From Scandinavium goeteborgense (GTDB lineage: Bacteria; Pseudomonadota; Gammaproteobacteria; Enterobacterales; Enterobacteriaceae), in NCBI RefSeq assembly GCF_003935895.2, contig NZ_CP054058.1, positions 3,391,177-3,455,176 of the forward strand: 64,000 nucleotides of DNA, given 5' to 3'. The notes under the pieces are model-generated. The model searched no databases. It saw only the letters and a program-made list of their open reading frames with translations, and was not told the DNA's origin. The translations under genes were made by a program, and so were the position numbers. Every line of letters starts with the position of its first letter. Position 1 is the first letter of the stretch. Below are positions 45,615 to 54,570 of the stretch, piece after piece.

Positions 45615-47216
45615 TTAACCACACAGCACCGCGGCGCGAACCGGGTCGAGCAAAATCAGCCCGGACAGCAAGTCGTCCATAGCAGGGGTGAGGCGCTGTT
45701 TATCGCTGTCGCTGCGGTTGGCTTTCATGCGTAGCAGGCGCAGGGAACGGGCTTTGACTTCAAACAGCAGCTCCGGCTCCCAGTCGATCAGGGTCAGAGA
45801 GCCTGAGCTGATATCGAGTTCAGTCAAAAGATGCGTCGCCAGTTCATTTTTGCCATATTGCTCGGCGAGGCGGGCCATCAGCAGGCGCAACAGCCAGCGG
45901 TTGCGGGACGTGTCGCCGCCGGGGCGGGTATGCAGCCAACTGAGTGCCGCATCTATACCCTCTTTATCCGCAATGGCGACCGCCTCGGGTTCCAGCAACA
46001 GAATGTCATCCTGCGCAGATGCCGACGCGCTTTCCGTTTCATGACCCCAGCCGTCTACGTTGTCGAGCACGTGCTGATTGATCCAAAGTAGCGTCACCTC
46101 ATCAGCAAACGCGGTGCCGTCACTGTAGGCCAGCCCTTCCAAACCCGGCATGCGATTGAGGAAACAGCGGAGATCGTTGCGCACGATATCCGCCCAACCT
46201 TCCCAAGGTGTACCCGCCTTCTGCAACGCCTGATGCAGATACCACTGCAAATCGAGCCACAGGTGATTCACGCTTTGGGCAAACATCCGATCGGCCTGTT
46301 CAATCAACTCAACCCAACTTTGCTGCAAATACAACCGTTTAAGCTGCGCACGAAACTCCGCTTTTGGCGGCATTAATCGCGTGGAACTTCCGGCATCCAG
46401 CCCGGGCAGTTGATGCAACGTATCCCAGCGAATGCTTTTCATCAGGCGATGACCCGCGAGCCAGCCATCCGGCTGGTCGCGCAAATATTTCGCCAGCAGT
46501 TTCGCCTGGTCGATCAACTCACGCCCGGAATGAATCGCCGAATTAGTGGGGGTAAAAGTGGATGCGTGGTGTTTGGCTGGTTCTTCTCCGCTGCTGCTGG
46601 TTTGCGGCACAACCGCATCCACGCCACCTGACTGAGTCATACGGTTTTCCAGAGCACCGTACAGCGCACCGAGTTCAGGCTGGGCGTCAGCGGCCCAACG
46701 CTCGGTGACCTGCGCAATAATCGCCAGCGCTCCCACCACTTGCTTAAAATCGCGCGTGTTGACTTCCGGATAGAGCGACAGTGTATCGAGCACTTTATTA
46801 CCCGCCAGCCATTCCAGGGCAGCTTTACGCGGACGCTCACGGCAAGGGTGTACCTGATCGTTATAGCGTTCAAGCAGGGCGGCCAGCAGTGTCAGGCCCT
46901 GCGCCAGGCCGGATTCGCCTTCCTGTTGAAGGCGTGCCCAGACGTAGAACGCCGCCACGCGAATATCTTTACTGCCGTGGATTAACAGCTTTTCAGTCAG
47001 AGTGCAGATGAGCTCAGTGTTAAAACCTGAGAGTTTATTCACCTCTTCGCGGATCATCTGAAAATCGTCGTCGTAGCTGATGTCCTCCCCGGCAGGCAGG
47101 GTGGTATTGATCGGTGCCAGCCAGTTATCCCAGAGGTTCAGCGATTCGCGGGTGTGTTCCATCAGCGCCTGCGGTTCTTGCGAACAGGCGCTAAAAAGCG
47201 TACTCAGAGTTGCCAT
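45615..47216 (-). CDS. tssA: T6SS cap/initiator protein TssA
   Basis: A 533-residue protein. The N-terminal ImpA_N domain (about 25-140) contains INTTLPAGEDISYDDDFQ and TEKLLIHGSKDIRVAAFYVW. The C-terminal VasJ-type domain carries LNRMPGLEGLAYSDGT. TssA recruits baseplate and coordinates tail tube and sheath assembly. It is directly downstream of tssM. Confidence 0.9.
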   Translation of the reverse strand: MATLSTLFSACSQEPQALMEHTRESLNLWDNWLAPINTTLPAGEDISYDDDFQMIREEVNKLSGFNTELICTLTEKLLIHGSKDIRVAAFYVWARLQQEGESGLAQGLTLLAALLERYNDQVHPCRERPRKAALEWLAGNKVLDTLSLYPEVNTRDFKQVVGALAIIAQVTERWAADAQPELGALYGALENRMTQSGGVDAVVPQTSSSGEEPAKHHASTFTPTNSAIHSGRELIDQAKLLAKYLRDQPDGWLAGHRLMKSIRWDTLHQLPGLDAGSSTRLMPPKAEFRAQLKRLYLQQSWVELIEQADRMFAQSVNHLWLDLQWYLHQALQKAGTPWEGWADIVRNDLRCFLNRMPGLEGLAYSDGTAFADEVTLLWINQHVLDNVDGWGHETESASASAQDDILLLEPEAVAIADKEGIDAALSWLHTRPGGDTSRNRWLLRLLMARLAEQYGKNELATHLLTELDISSGSLTLIDWEPELLFEVKARSLRLLRMKANRSDSDKQRLTPAMDDLLSGLILLDPVRAAVLCG

Positions 47217-47240
47217 GCAAATTCCTGTGGCGTGAAGAGG

Positions 47241-50200
47241 TTAGTTGAGGTCAGAATCCGACAGCGTGTCTGTGGCATCCGGTGCAATCGTGGTGCCGCC
47301 GGAGGTGACGAAAATAGTGTCTGGCAGAACAAAATTACGCAGCTTGAGGAGGGCTAGCGGCCCTTCACCCGCTTCGGTGCGCAGCACATAGTTGAGCGCA
47401 TGCCCATCCTTCGCTTTCCAGGTGAGTTGCCAACTGCTGTTCAGCCCTTGATAAGGAGCAATTGCGGCCAAATCCAGCAGGCGTATCCACCCCCAGGCAC
47501 CGGGAATATCCGCCAGCTGACGGGTTCCTGCCTGTGTGCTTATCCAGGTTAACGCCGCCCCTGGTGCTTCCGTATCCGCAGGCCAGGTAAAACGTTTCCA
47601 GACCGGCATTTGGTTCACATACACCAGCTTTTGATTATCGATAATCAAGTTGGTCTGCATGACGCCTTCCGCGGTACCCGGCCGAATTTCAAAACTCAGC
47701 CCGGCAGGTCCAGTGGTGAAGACCACGTCAGAGATATGGCTCAGAGTATCGACCGCCCGGATAAACGCCGGGTTGAACTCAAGCCCCTGCGCATTGATGG
47801 AATCCGGTACCCAATGACTGCCCTCTTTATGCAGCACGCCATTCAGACGCGTTTGCAGGAAGCGGCTGATGCGTCCGCTGTCGCCGTTCAGATATTGCGC
47901 CAACAAAGGCAGCGAGATTTCACTGCTGCTGGATTTCAGCGGATAACGGCCGCCGAAAGCGCTGTTCCAGTCATTCACAATGGCTGACTGCCATTGAGTA
48001 TTGAGGCTTTCAGCTGCTGGGGTGAGAACCTGCTGCCACGCCTGTTCCATCGGACGAACAAACAGCGTGCGGCCAAAACCACTCCACTCCTGCCCGAGAC
48101 TGGCGGCGACCAGACTGCCATAGTCACGGGTTTCGGTCAGATCGATGGCTTTGCCCTGAAACACGGTTTGCGCCAGCGTCTGAGTCATCGCCTGCGGGTC
48201 AGAAGCATTGATCACCTGCTGTAGCTTGAGTCGCACCTGGGTCACGCGGGTTAAAAAGGTTTGCAGGCTGAGGCTGGTATCGCCCTGTCCACCGGCGGTG
48301 CCGTCGAGAAGCGCCAGCAGCGGGCCAAAGCTCGGATCAAGCGGGCCATGCATGCCTTTGCTCTGATCGATAGCGGGTTGATTGTTGCTGTTAAACAGAT
48401 TCTGCGCCGATTTGACTAGCGAATCCGACAGCCCTTCCCCAGTCTGCCCCGTGCGCCCTTGCACGCTGAGCGTATTCATCAGTGCCACCAGTGGCGACTG
48501 GCGCACGTCCGCCATTAAGGTGAGCTGATCCACCGCATCTGACAAAGTGGCCGCAACTTGCCAGCGCAGGCTGTTGAGAAAATCAAGCCAGCTGCCGGAG
48601 AAATCAGAGAAGTAGCGTGCGGTCAGGCGGGCTTTCAACTCTTCCGGTGACAATGCCGCGGTGACGGTGTCTTTGTTATCCGACAACACCCAGTCCACTT
48701 CTTCCCGGCGCTCATTGGCCACTTTTTCAATGGCAGATTTCACCGCCCCTTCCCAGGCCTGGCGAGTAAACATGCCCGGCACCACTTCCTCGGTGCTGAA
48801 CAGCATCGACGAATCGGTATCGCCCACCATGTCCTGCAGCCGCAGATCGGCATATTGATGGGAGACCTGTGACATCATTTTCTGATACAGCGACGCCTCG
48901 CCGTTGCGCACACCTATCTGGCGCACCAGGATCGCGCGCACATCGTTCACCAAATCGTTATCCGCCAACAGCGCCCATTTAGGGTGACGTGGCAGCGCCG
49001 TTGCATAGTATTTGATGAGATCCACCCCGCTGCCCTGCCAAAAACCGTTTTTCACCCCTTCGCGCTGGGGCCAGGTTTTCAATAACTCTGGCGTGAACCA
49101 GGCGGCATCCATTTTTTCCGGACGGGCCAGCATCAGGTACAGCCGGAGCTGGTTGTACGTCGGTTTGATCAACGCGCTGCGTTGTGGGCTATCCGGCGGC
49201 AACGCAGTCATCGCATCCAGTTTTTCCTGTAGCGCATTGGCGGCCGCATCACGGATCAGGGGCAGCGCGCTGTTCGCATATTGTGGCCACATCGCACGCA
49301 ATAATGGGTCATTCTGATTTAGGCCAAACCGGCTGTACCACGGCGTTCCATTCAACTGACGGAATTGCAGTTTTTCGGTGAGCTGCTGGAGATCTAACAG
49401 AGCCTGCAAACGGGACTGGGTCGATTTGTGCGTATTGGACGCCTGTTCGGAAAGCGATACCGCTTCGCTCACCAGCGATCGGTTGGCGATAAACGACGCT
49501 ATCAGCCCCGCGCCCCACAGCATCATCACTGCGGCCAGCACGATGGCGGTGGCGCGTCGCCAGGAGAAACCGCGCTTTTGCGGTCGCAGGCCGGAGGTCA
49601 GTTTTGGCAATGACTCCAGCAGAACATCCCAACGCGAATCCTTTCCCCAATGATGGGGAATACCGCGTGCCGACTCGGTGGCCGAAGGGCTGAACATCAC
49701 CCCCGCCAGCGGTAACGGGCGGTAAGGATTCAGGAACACTGACAACGGATGGCTCAGCGTTTCCGGAGTATTGGAAAGTAAATTATCTACATCGAGCAAA
49801 AACGTATGCTGTGAACGGGCACAAATCTGACGGGTACCCAGTGCAGTCAGTTGGTCAGTCAATGCTTTAAGCTGATTGTCGAGATGCAGCGGTTTTGCGC
49901 CCGCAGGCAGCAAACATCCTACGGACTGCACAATGCGGCCTTCCTGTTGTGAGCCTGGATGAACCGACCAGACATACAACGGAAGCTGCCAGCCGAGTGT
50001 TTCAAAACGGGCACTGAAACGGTGCGCGATGCCGTCCATGGCATCCATCGACAGCGGGCTTTCAACTGATGCCGGGTTAAGGGTTGCCAAGCGGTCAAAA
50101 GCGGAGGTCACCCATACCAGCGCGTCCACCGGACGGCGACGCAGCTTACGCAAGGCGCTCATCCAGTCAGCTTCCGGCGCGGCGTCTGCGCTGCCGCCCC

Positions 50201-50675
50201 ATAACAACACTGTGCCACCGTCTTCGAGCCAATAGTCTTTGGTGAGTCCGGGGGCGAGTTGTTCGATGTCGGGCGCGTTGCCGGTTAAAAGTAATATTGT
50301 TATTTTACGGCACCAAAAAAAACCATATTGCTTTCGCAGCGACATTTTTAATTCAGAGATCATCCTTTTTGTTGCAGGAGTCTTATCTACGGTATCTGCT
50401 GTTCCTTTGCTTGTTATTTTTGGTTTATAGGCAAACTGACCAAGCCGCTGTCTGATAGCCCACCAGTACTTCATTACCACCAGGCCGCCCAGCAATGAAG
50501 AAAATATCCCCCCCCATATTATCCATATTTTAGATGAATCTATACCATGTGTTTCTAGTTCATCGTGAAAAACAAATAAAAGCAGCGCAAATAATGCTGC
50601 AAATCCAAAAACAAGAAGAAAATAACCCAGAAATCCATAATGTGGCTGAGGCTCAACTCCTTTTGTTTGACTCAT
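47241..50675 (-). CDS. tssM: T6SS inner-membrane protein TssM (IcmF-like)
   Basis: A 1144-residue protein from ATG 50675. Two helices lie near the N-terminus (about 15-35 and 52-70), a cytoplasmic domain follows, a third helix lies near 373-395, and the rest is a long periplasmic domain that binds TssJ. The position of the Walker A motif, after ITILLLTGN, reads APDIEQ with no GKT, so the nucleotide site seems lost. Only some TssM proteins keep it. The start overlaps the stop of the 374-residue gene (ATGA), and TTG or ATG further upstream would break that pattern. Confidence 0.92.
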   Translation of the reverse strand: MSQTKGVEPQPHYGFLGYFLLVFGFAALFALLLFVFHDELETHGIDSSKIWIIWGGIFSSLLGGLVVMKYWWAIRQRLGQFAYKPKITSKGTADTVDKTPATKRMISELKMSLRKQYGFFWCRKITILLLTGNAPDIEQLAPGLTKDYWLEDGGTVLLWGGSADAAPEADWMSALRKLRRRPVDALVWVTSAFDRLATLNPASVESPLSMDAMDGIAHRFSARFETLGWQLPLYVWSVHPGSQQEGRIVQSVGCLLPAGAKPLHLDNQLKALTDQLTALGTRQICARSQHTFLLDVDNLLSNTPETLSHPLSVFLNPYRPLPLAGVMFSPSATESARGIPHHWGKDSRWDVLLESLPKLTSGLRPQKRGFSWRRATAIVLAAVMMLWGAGLIASFIANRSLVSEAVSLSEQASNTHKSTQSRLQALLDLQQLTEKLQFRQLNGTPWYSRFGLNQNDPLLRAMWPQYANSALPLIRDAAANALQEKLDAMTALPPDSPQRSALIKPTYNQLRLYLMLARPEKMDAAWFTPELLKTWPQREGVKNGFWQGSGVDLIKYYATALPRHPKWALLADNDLVNDVRAILVRQIGVRNGEASLYQKMMSQVSHQYADLRLQDMVGDTDSSMLFSTEEVVPGMFTRQAWEGAVKSAIEKVANERREEVDWVLSDNKDTVTAALSPEELKARLTARYFSDFSGSWLDFLNSLRWQVAATLSDAVDQLTLMADVRQSPLVALMNTLSVQGRTGQTGEGLSDSLVKSAQNLFNSNNQPAIDQSKGMHGPLDPSFGPLLALLDGTAGGQGDTSLSLQTFLTRVTQVRLKLQQVINASDPQAMTQTLAQTVFQGKAIDLTETRDYGSLVAASLGQEWSGFGRTLFVRPMEQAWQQVLTPAAESLNTQWQSAIVNDWNSAFGGRYPLKSSSSEISLPLLAQYLNGDSGRISRFLQTRLNGVLHKEGSHWVPDSINAQGLEFNPAFIRAVDTLSHISDVVFTTGPAGLSFEIRPGTAEGVMQTNLIIDNQKLVYVNQMPVWKRFTWPADTEAPGAALTWISTQAGTRQLADIPGAWGWIRLLDLAAIAPYQGLNSSWQLTWKAKDGHALNYVLRTEAGEGPLALLKLRNFVLPDTIFVTSGGTTIAPDATDTLSDSDLN

Positions 50676-51796
50676 GAAAATAACTCCCTGGTAAGCAGAC
50701 ACAACCAGCCTGTCGATGGTGTTTTCTGATATATGATCAATTGATTTTGTGACGAGTGAAGTACAGCATCCACCATCATGCTTAAAGAAACTTCAAACGC
50801 ATATTCACCTGGAGGCCCAAAGGTCAAATCAACATACTGTACGGGCCGTTTTTCCGGCAATGCCCACTGATTCAAATCTGCGTACCTGGCAACACTTGCC
50901 TTATTTTTTTCAGTTTCACCAGATAACCAAACATGCTGCAAATTATTGTAATTTAGTTTGTTGTAGTCAAAAAGCATCGTCAGGTCGGTAGCCAATTTAT
51001 CTATAGACACAGGCATAACACGCCCTAATGCAGCCTGAAGATTATATTTTTGAGACATCATGAAGTCTGGAGTACACAGTAACTGAGCGGAAATGAGTTC
51101 GCTGCTTTTGTGCGGTATCCTATTAGCCCAGCATTGAAGACATATTACTAACACAACATTATTAAATTCAGTATCAACGTTGAAACAGGGGATTTCCTCA
51201 AACGAATTAACAAACTCAGGGAAAATGTCCCACTGCTCATAAATTGCATCGTGGACTTCTCTCTCATTTAACAGTTCGGCTTTCAATGCATATATATTAT
51301 ATAAATGACACCTATATCCCTTAACCTGGTTATCAAGTGCTACATCTAATGACTTAAAATGTTGAGAGAGTGTCTGTTTTTCATCTGATAATGGGCGTGC
51401 TTTTTTAGGATACATCGGGATTTGAGAGGGGTCATTTAAAATACTGGCAACACCATCAGGTTCAGGGCTAAGCAGTACATTCCCAACAATAGCCAATTGC
51501 TTCCGACTCCACCGCTCCCATTGCCTCTTTGTTTCCAGTGATTCCTCCCTCCATGCATACACAGCGGCACTGGATTGATTAAAACGGTTTAGGACTACGC
51601 CAAAAACACAAACCCAAAGAAGAAAGGCAGGTAAGGCCCCATAAATAAAAATGGGGCCATAAGTACTGAAATTACCAATGAATAGCGCCAGTAAAGAACC
51701 AATGGCAATCATCGTCACCATTATTCCAGCCCAAATTCCAAAACGCGGAGCAGGTAATGGCGATTGTTCTGGAATACCCGGAATTGGCCACCCCAT
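50672..51796 (-). CDS. T6SS-cluster membrane protein of unknown function
   Basis: A 374-residue protein. Two membrane helices lie near the N-terminus (about 21-42 and 47-67), with a cytoplasmic soluble domain of about 300 residues after them. The latter is rich in aromatic residues. No recognisable catalytic motif. AT-richer than tssM and close to the effector genes. It overlaps tssM by four bases (ATGA), so it is translated together with it, and could help place TssM or act on the PAAR/effector complex. I do not recognise the family. Confidence 0.7.
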   Translation of the reverse strand: MGWPIPGIPEQSPLPAPRFGIWAGIMVTMIAIGSLLALFIGNFSTYGPIFIYGALPAFLLWVCVFGVVLNRFNQSSAAVYAWREESLETKRQWERWSRKQLAIVGNVLLSPEPDGVASILNDPSQIPMYPKKARPLSDEKQTLSQHFKSLDVALDNQVKGYRCHLYNIYALKAELLNEREVHDAIYEQWDIFPEFVNSFEEIPCFNVDTEFNNVVLVICLQCWANRIPHKSSELISAQLLCTPDFMMSQKYNLQAALGRVMPVSIDKLATDLTMLFDYNKLNYNNLQHVWLSGETEKNKASVARYADLNQWALPEKRPVQYVDLTFGPPGEYAFEVSLSMMVDAVLHSSQNQLIIYQKTPSTGWLCLLTRELFS

Positions 51797-51798
51797 AT

Positions 51799-52065
51799 TC
51801 AGGACTCAACATTACAATCGGGATGAGAACTGATGACTTTGCACCCGCACACGCACTGGCAATTATCAATAACGATACTGATGCTCTCTTCCATATCTGT
51901 TGGAGCGCCTTCAATAATTTTATTCACTCCATGTCCAGGAATAGGGCATGCCACGAGGTCGCCAACGAGTGCGACCTGCACGCCATTAATATACATGGTA
52001 GAAGAAGCCGTTATAACTTTTCCTCCATGGGTCGTTGCATCTCCCAGACAAACTAAACCTCGCAT
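51799..52065 (-). CDS. PAAR-domain T6SS spike tip protein
   Basis: An 88-residue PAAR protein. It begins MRGLVCLGDATTHGGKVITA, contains VQVALVGDLVACPIPGHG and ends with Cys residues (CQCVCGCKV) that can bind zinc at the sharp tip. PAAR proteins cap VgrG and sharpen the spike. It lies between the immunity genes and the 374-residue gene; the next start overlaps by a few bases. Confidence 0.92.
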   Translation of the reverse strand: MRGLVCLGDATTHGGKVITASSTMYINGVQVALVGDLVACPIPGHGVNKIIEGAPTDMEESISIVIDNCQCVCGCKVISSHPDCNVES

Positions 52066-52155
52066 AACCTCTCCATTAACTCATTTTAAAAGCGTAATAA
52101 ACACCAGAAAGAAAATTGACAGTCACATTCATTACAACTAAGGGGGCGATAATAA

Positions 52156-53274
52156 TTAAAATGCATTAGGTCGCAAACGAATGGTATGAGTAATAGCATC
52201 CCAGAAGGCCGTCATTTCCTCCTGAGGAAAAGTCACCGCATCTTGATTCGCATTTTCTAAAGTAAGGTTCAAACCTGGTGTTTTATAACTCACCTTGGTC
52301 TCATTGATAAACAAATAAAAGCCATAGTTGGGCTTCCCAGATTCTTCTATCAATGCCAACATCTCTTCTGCATGCAACCCATTGATATCAAAAGAGCCTT
52401 TTCTGGCAATATTTCCACTGGCTTTTGCAAGTGTCCTTGATATATCACCTGATCTCTCTAGAATGGTAGTTTCCCCATTTGTGTAATTATCAACGCTCAC
52501 GAAGATATTGACTCCCGGCAATTTATCACTATGGAAACCACGAGAAATATCTTCCTGTTCTTTGCCACTTGTATCCGTTGCAATAAATGCATCTGCTATA
52601 CAACTGCCCGGCACAGTTGGGATGTCATCTTCCTCCCTGCCCGTAATTCTGGCAAGTAGCCTTTTCATTCTTTCAATGTCTTTGGGAACAAAATTTCTCA
52701 CAGGATCGCCATCACGATCTTTTTCATATCGTTGAGAAGAGTCGTTAACACTTTCTTTCTGAACTTTAACCGCAACACCGTTGGTATAGATATAACCTTC
52801 CAGTGTTCTTAGTGCATCATTTGTTCCAGGATCTACATTCCGCTCGAATATCACACCTTTCATTCCATTGGCTAGTTCCCACACCTGTTTAAGGTTTGGT
52901 TTATTCAAAGGGTCTATAACTATATCGTTAACTATTTCTCTTTCACGGCGTTTAATAAATTGCTCAAAAGCCGGATAGTACATACGTTTGGTTGTAATGT
53001 ACGTTCTTCGCGAATCATCTGGCATACCTATAATACCAAACCAGTTATTATCTTCTAGCCGCATAGAACTTCTGTATAGAGAAAAAGATGCAGGTAAATC
53101 CACTAAATATCGACCCACACAGCGTGTTTTCATTCCTTTCAATAACTCCTGCACTTTTGTCTCCTGCTGAGCGGTGAGATTTTCCTTTTGGGGATAAGGT
53201 TGGTTATACTTCCAGACGATGAAACCACTGATAATCATGAATGAAAGAATAATAAAATTACGTTTAATCAGCAT
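52156..53274 (-). CDS. Tli4-like T6SS immunity protein, second copy
   Basis: A 372-residue protein nearly the same as the gene at 53452. An N-terminal membrane anchor or uncleaved signal (about 8-22) is followed by a soluble periplasmic part, with shared segments such as MKTRCVGRYLVDLP, GSCIADAFIATD and AFWDAITHTIRLRPN. The C-terminal domain fits the Tli4 immunity family. Differences are concentrated in about residues 230-350, including the loop around ALIEESGKPNYGF. The duplication may broaden protection against a second toxin variant. It starts inside a fossil of the lipase gene end. Confidence 0.8.
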   Translation of the reverse strand: MLIKRNFIILSFMIISGFIVWKYNQPYPQKENLTAQQETKVQELLKGMKTRCVGRYLVDLPASFSLYRSSMRLEDNNWFGIIGMPDDSRRTYITTKRMYYPAFEQFIKRREREIVNDIVIDPLNKPNLKQVWELANGMKGVIFERNVDPGTNDALRTLEGYIYTNGVAVKVQKESVNDSSQRYEKDRDGDPVRNFVPKDIERMKRLLARITGREEDDIPTVPGSCIADAFIATDTSGKEQEDISRGFHSDKLPGVNIFVSVDNYTNGETTILERSGDISRTLAKASGNIARKGSFDINGLHAEEMLALIEESGKPNYGFYLFINETKVSYKTPGLNLTLENANQDAVTFPQEEMTAFWDAITHTIRLRPNAF

Positions 53275-53293
53275 ACGCCAATCCTGTTTTATT
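53264..53293 (-). pseudogene. Fossil of the lipase gene 3' end at the duplication junction
   Basis: The last ten codons read NKTGLAYAD and TAA. The intact lipase gene ends KNTGLAYAD and TAA at 54560-54589. The start of the immunity gene overlaps this tail in exactly the same way in both places (TATGC..GATTAAA). So the duplicated unit contained the end of the lipase gene together with the immunity gene. Confidence 0.75.
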
Positions 53294-53451
53294 TGTGGTT
53301 TACCCTTTCGAATACACCTGTTATTTAGGAACTATTTATTGAAGCGTTACCTGACATCGTTGAAGACGTACCGAAAATTTAACTAACAACATTATTATGA
53401 CATTACAGTCAAAAGCCAGATTTCATAATTAACGGTCATGAAATGATTATA

Positions 53452-54570
53452 TTAAAATGTATTAGGTCGCAAACGAATGGTATGAGTAATAGCATCCCAG
53501 AAGGCCGTTATTTCTTCTTGAGGATAAGTTTTAAATTCTTTATTTGCATTATCCAAAGTTAAAGTCAGAGTCGGTGTTTTGTAACCCGCCCCCATTTCAT
53601 TTATAAATAAAGTAAATCCAAATCGCGGTATCCCTGACAGCACAATCGTCGCCAGCAATTCCTCTGCATGCAACCCATTTATATCAAAAGGCCCTTTCCT
53701 TGTAATATAACCACTTGCTTGCGACAGAGTCCTGGCTATATCACTTGATCGCTCCAGCAATGTGTTTTCTTCCTGAGTGTAATTATCAATACTTACGAAA
53801 ATATCAACTCCTGGCAATTTATCACTATGGAAACCACGAGAAATACTTTCCTGTTCCATGCCACTTTTGTCCGTTGCAATAAATGCATCTGCTATACAAC
53901 TACCCGGCACAGTTGGGATGTCATCTTCCTCCCTGCCCGTAATTCTGGCAAGTAGCCTTTTCATTCTTTCAATATCTTTGGGAACAAAATTTCTTACCGG
54001 CTCGCCGTTCCGATCCTTTTCATAGCGTGGGTCTGAATCGTTGACACTTTGTTTCTGCAGCTTAACTGCAACGCCGTTAGTATAAATATAACCTTCCAGT
54101 GTCCTTAGAGCATCATTTGTTCCAGGATCTACATTCCGCTCGAATATCACACCTTTCATCCCATCAGGTAGCTCCCATACCTGTTTAAGGTTAGGTTTAT
54201 TCAAAGGGTCTATAACTATGTCATTAGCTATCTCTCGTTCACGCCGCTTAATAAACTGCTCGAAAGCCGGATAGTACATCCGTTTAGTTGCGATGTAGGT
54301 TTTCCACCAATCGTCCGGCATTCTGATATCTGCCACCCAATTATTATCCTCTAACCGCATAGAATTTTTGTACATATAAAAAGACTCGGGTAAATCGACT
54401 AAATAGCGACCCACACAGCGTGTTTTCATTCCTTTCAATAATTTCTGCACTTTTTCCTCCTGCTGAGCGGTGAGATTTTCCTTTGGGGGATAAGGTTGGT
54501 TATACCACCATGCGCCAAGTCCGATAGCGATGACGACTAACAGAAAAACATGCAGCTTTTTAATCTGCAT
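53452..54570 (-). CDS. Tli4-like T6SS immunity protein, first copy
   Basis: A 372-residue protein with an N-terminal hydrophobic anchor (VFLLVVIAIGLGAWW) and a Tli4-type periplasmic domain. Its start overlaps the end of the lipase gene by 11 bp, the usual coupling of an effector with its cognate immunity protein. Tli4 proteins bind and block Tle4 lipases in the periplasm. A close paralogue follows, 177 bp downstream. Confidence 0.82.
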   Translation of the reverse strand: MQIKKLHVFLLVVIAIGLGAWWYNQPYPPKENLTAQQEEKVQKLLKGMKTRCVGRYLVDLPESFYMYKNSMRLEDNNWVADIRMPDDWWKTYIATKRMYYPAFEQFIKRREREIANDIVIDPLNKPNLKQVWELPDGMKGVIFERNVDPGTNDALRTLEGYIYTNGVAVKLQKQSVNDSDPRYEKDRNGEPVRNFVPKDIERMKRLLARITGREEDDIPTVPGSCIADAFIATDKSGMEQESISRGFHSDKLPGVDIFVSIDNYTQEENTLLERSSDIARTLSQASGYITRKGPFDINGLHAEELLATIVLSGIPRFGFTLFINEMGAGYKTPTLTLTLDNANKEFKTYPQEEITAFWDAITHTIRLRPNTF

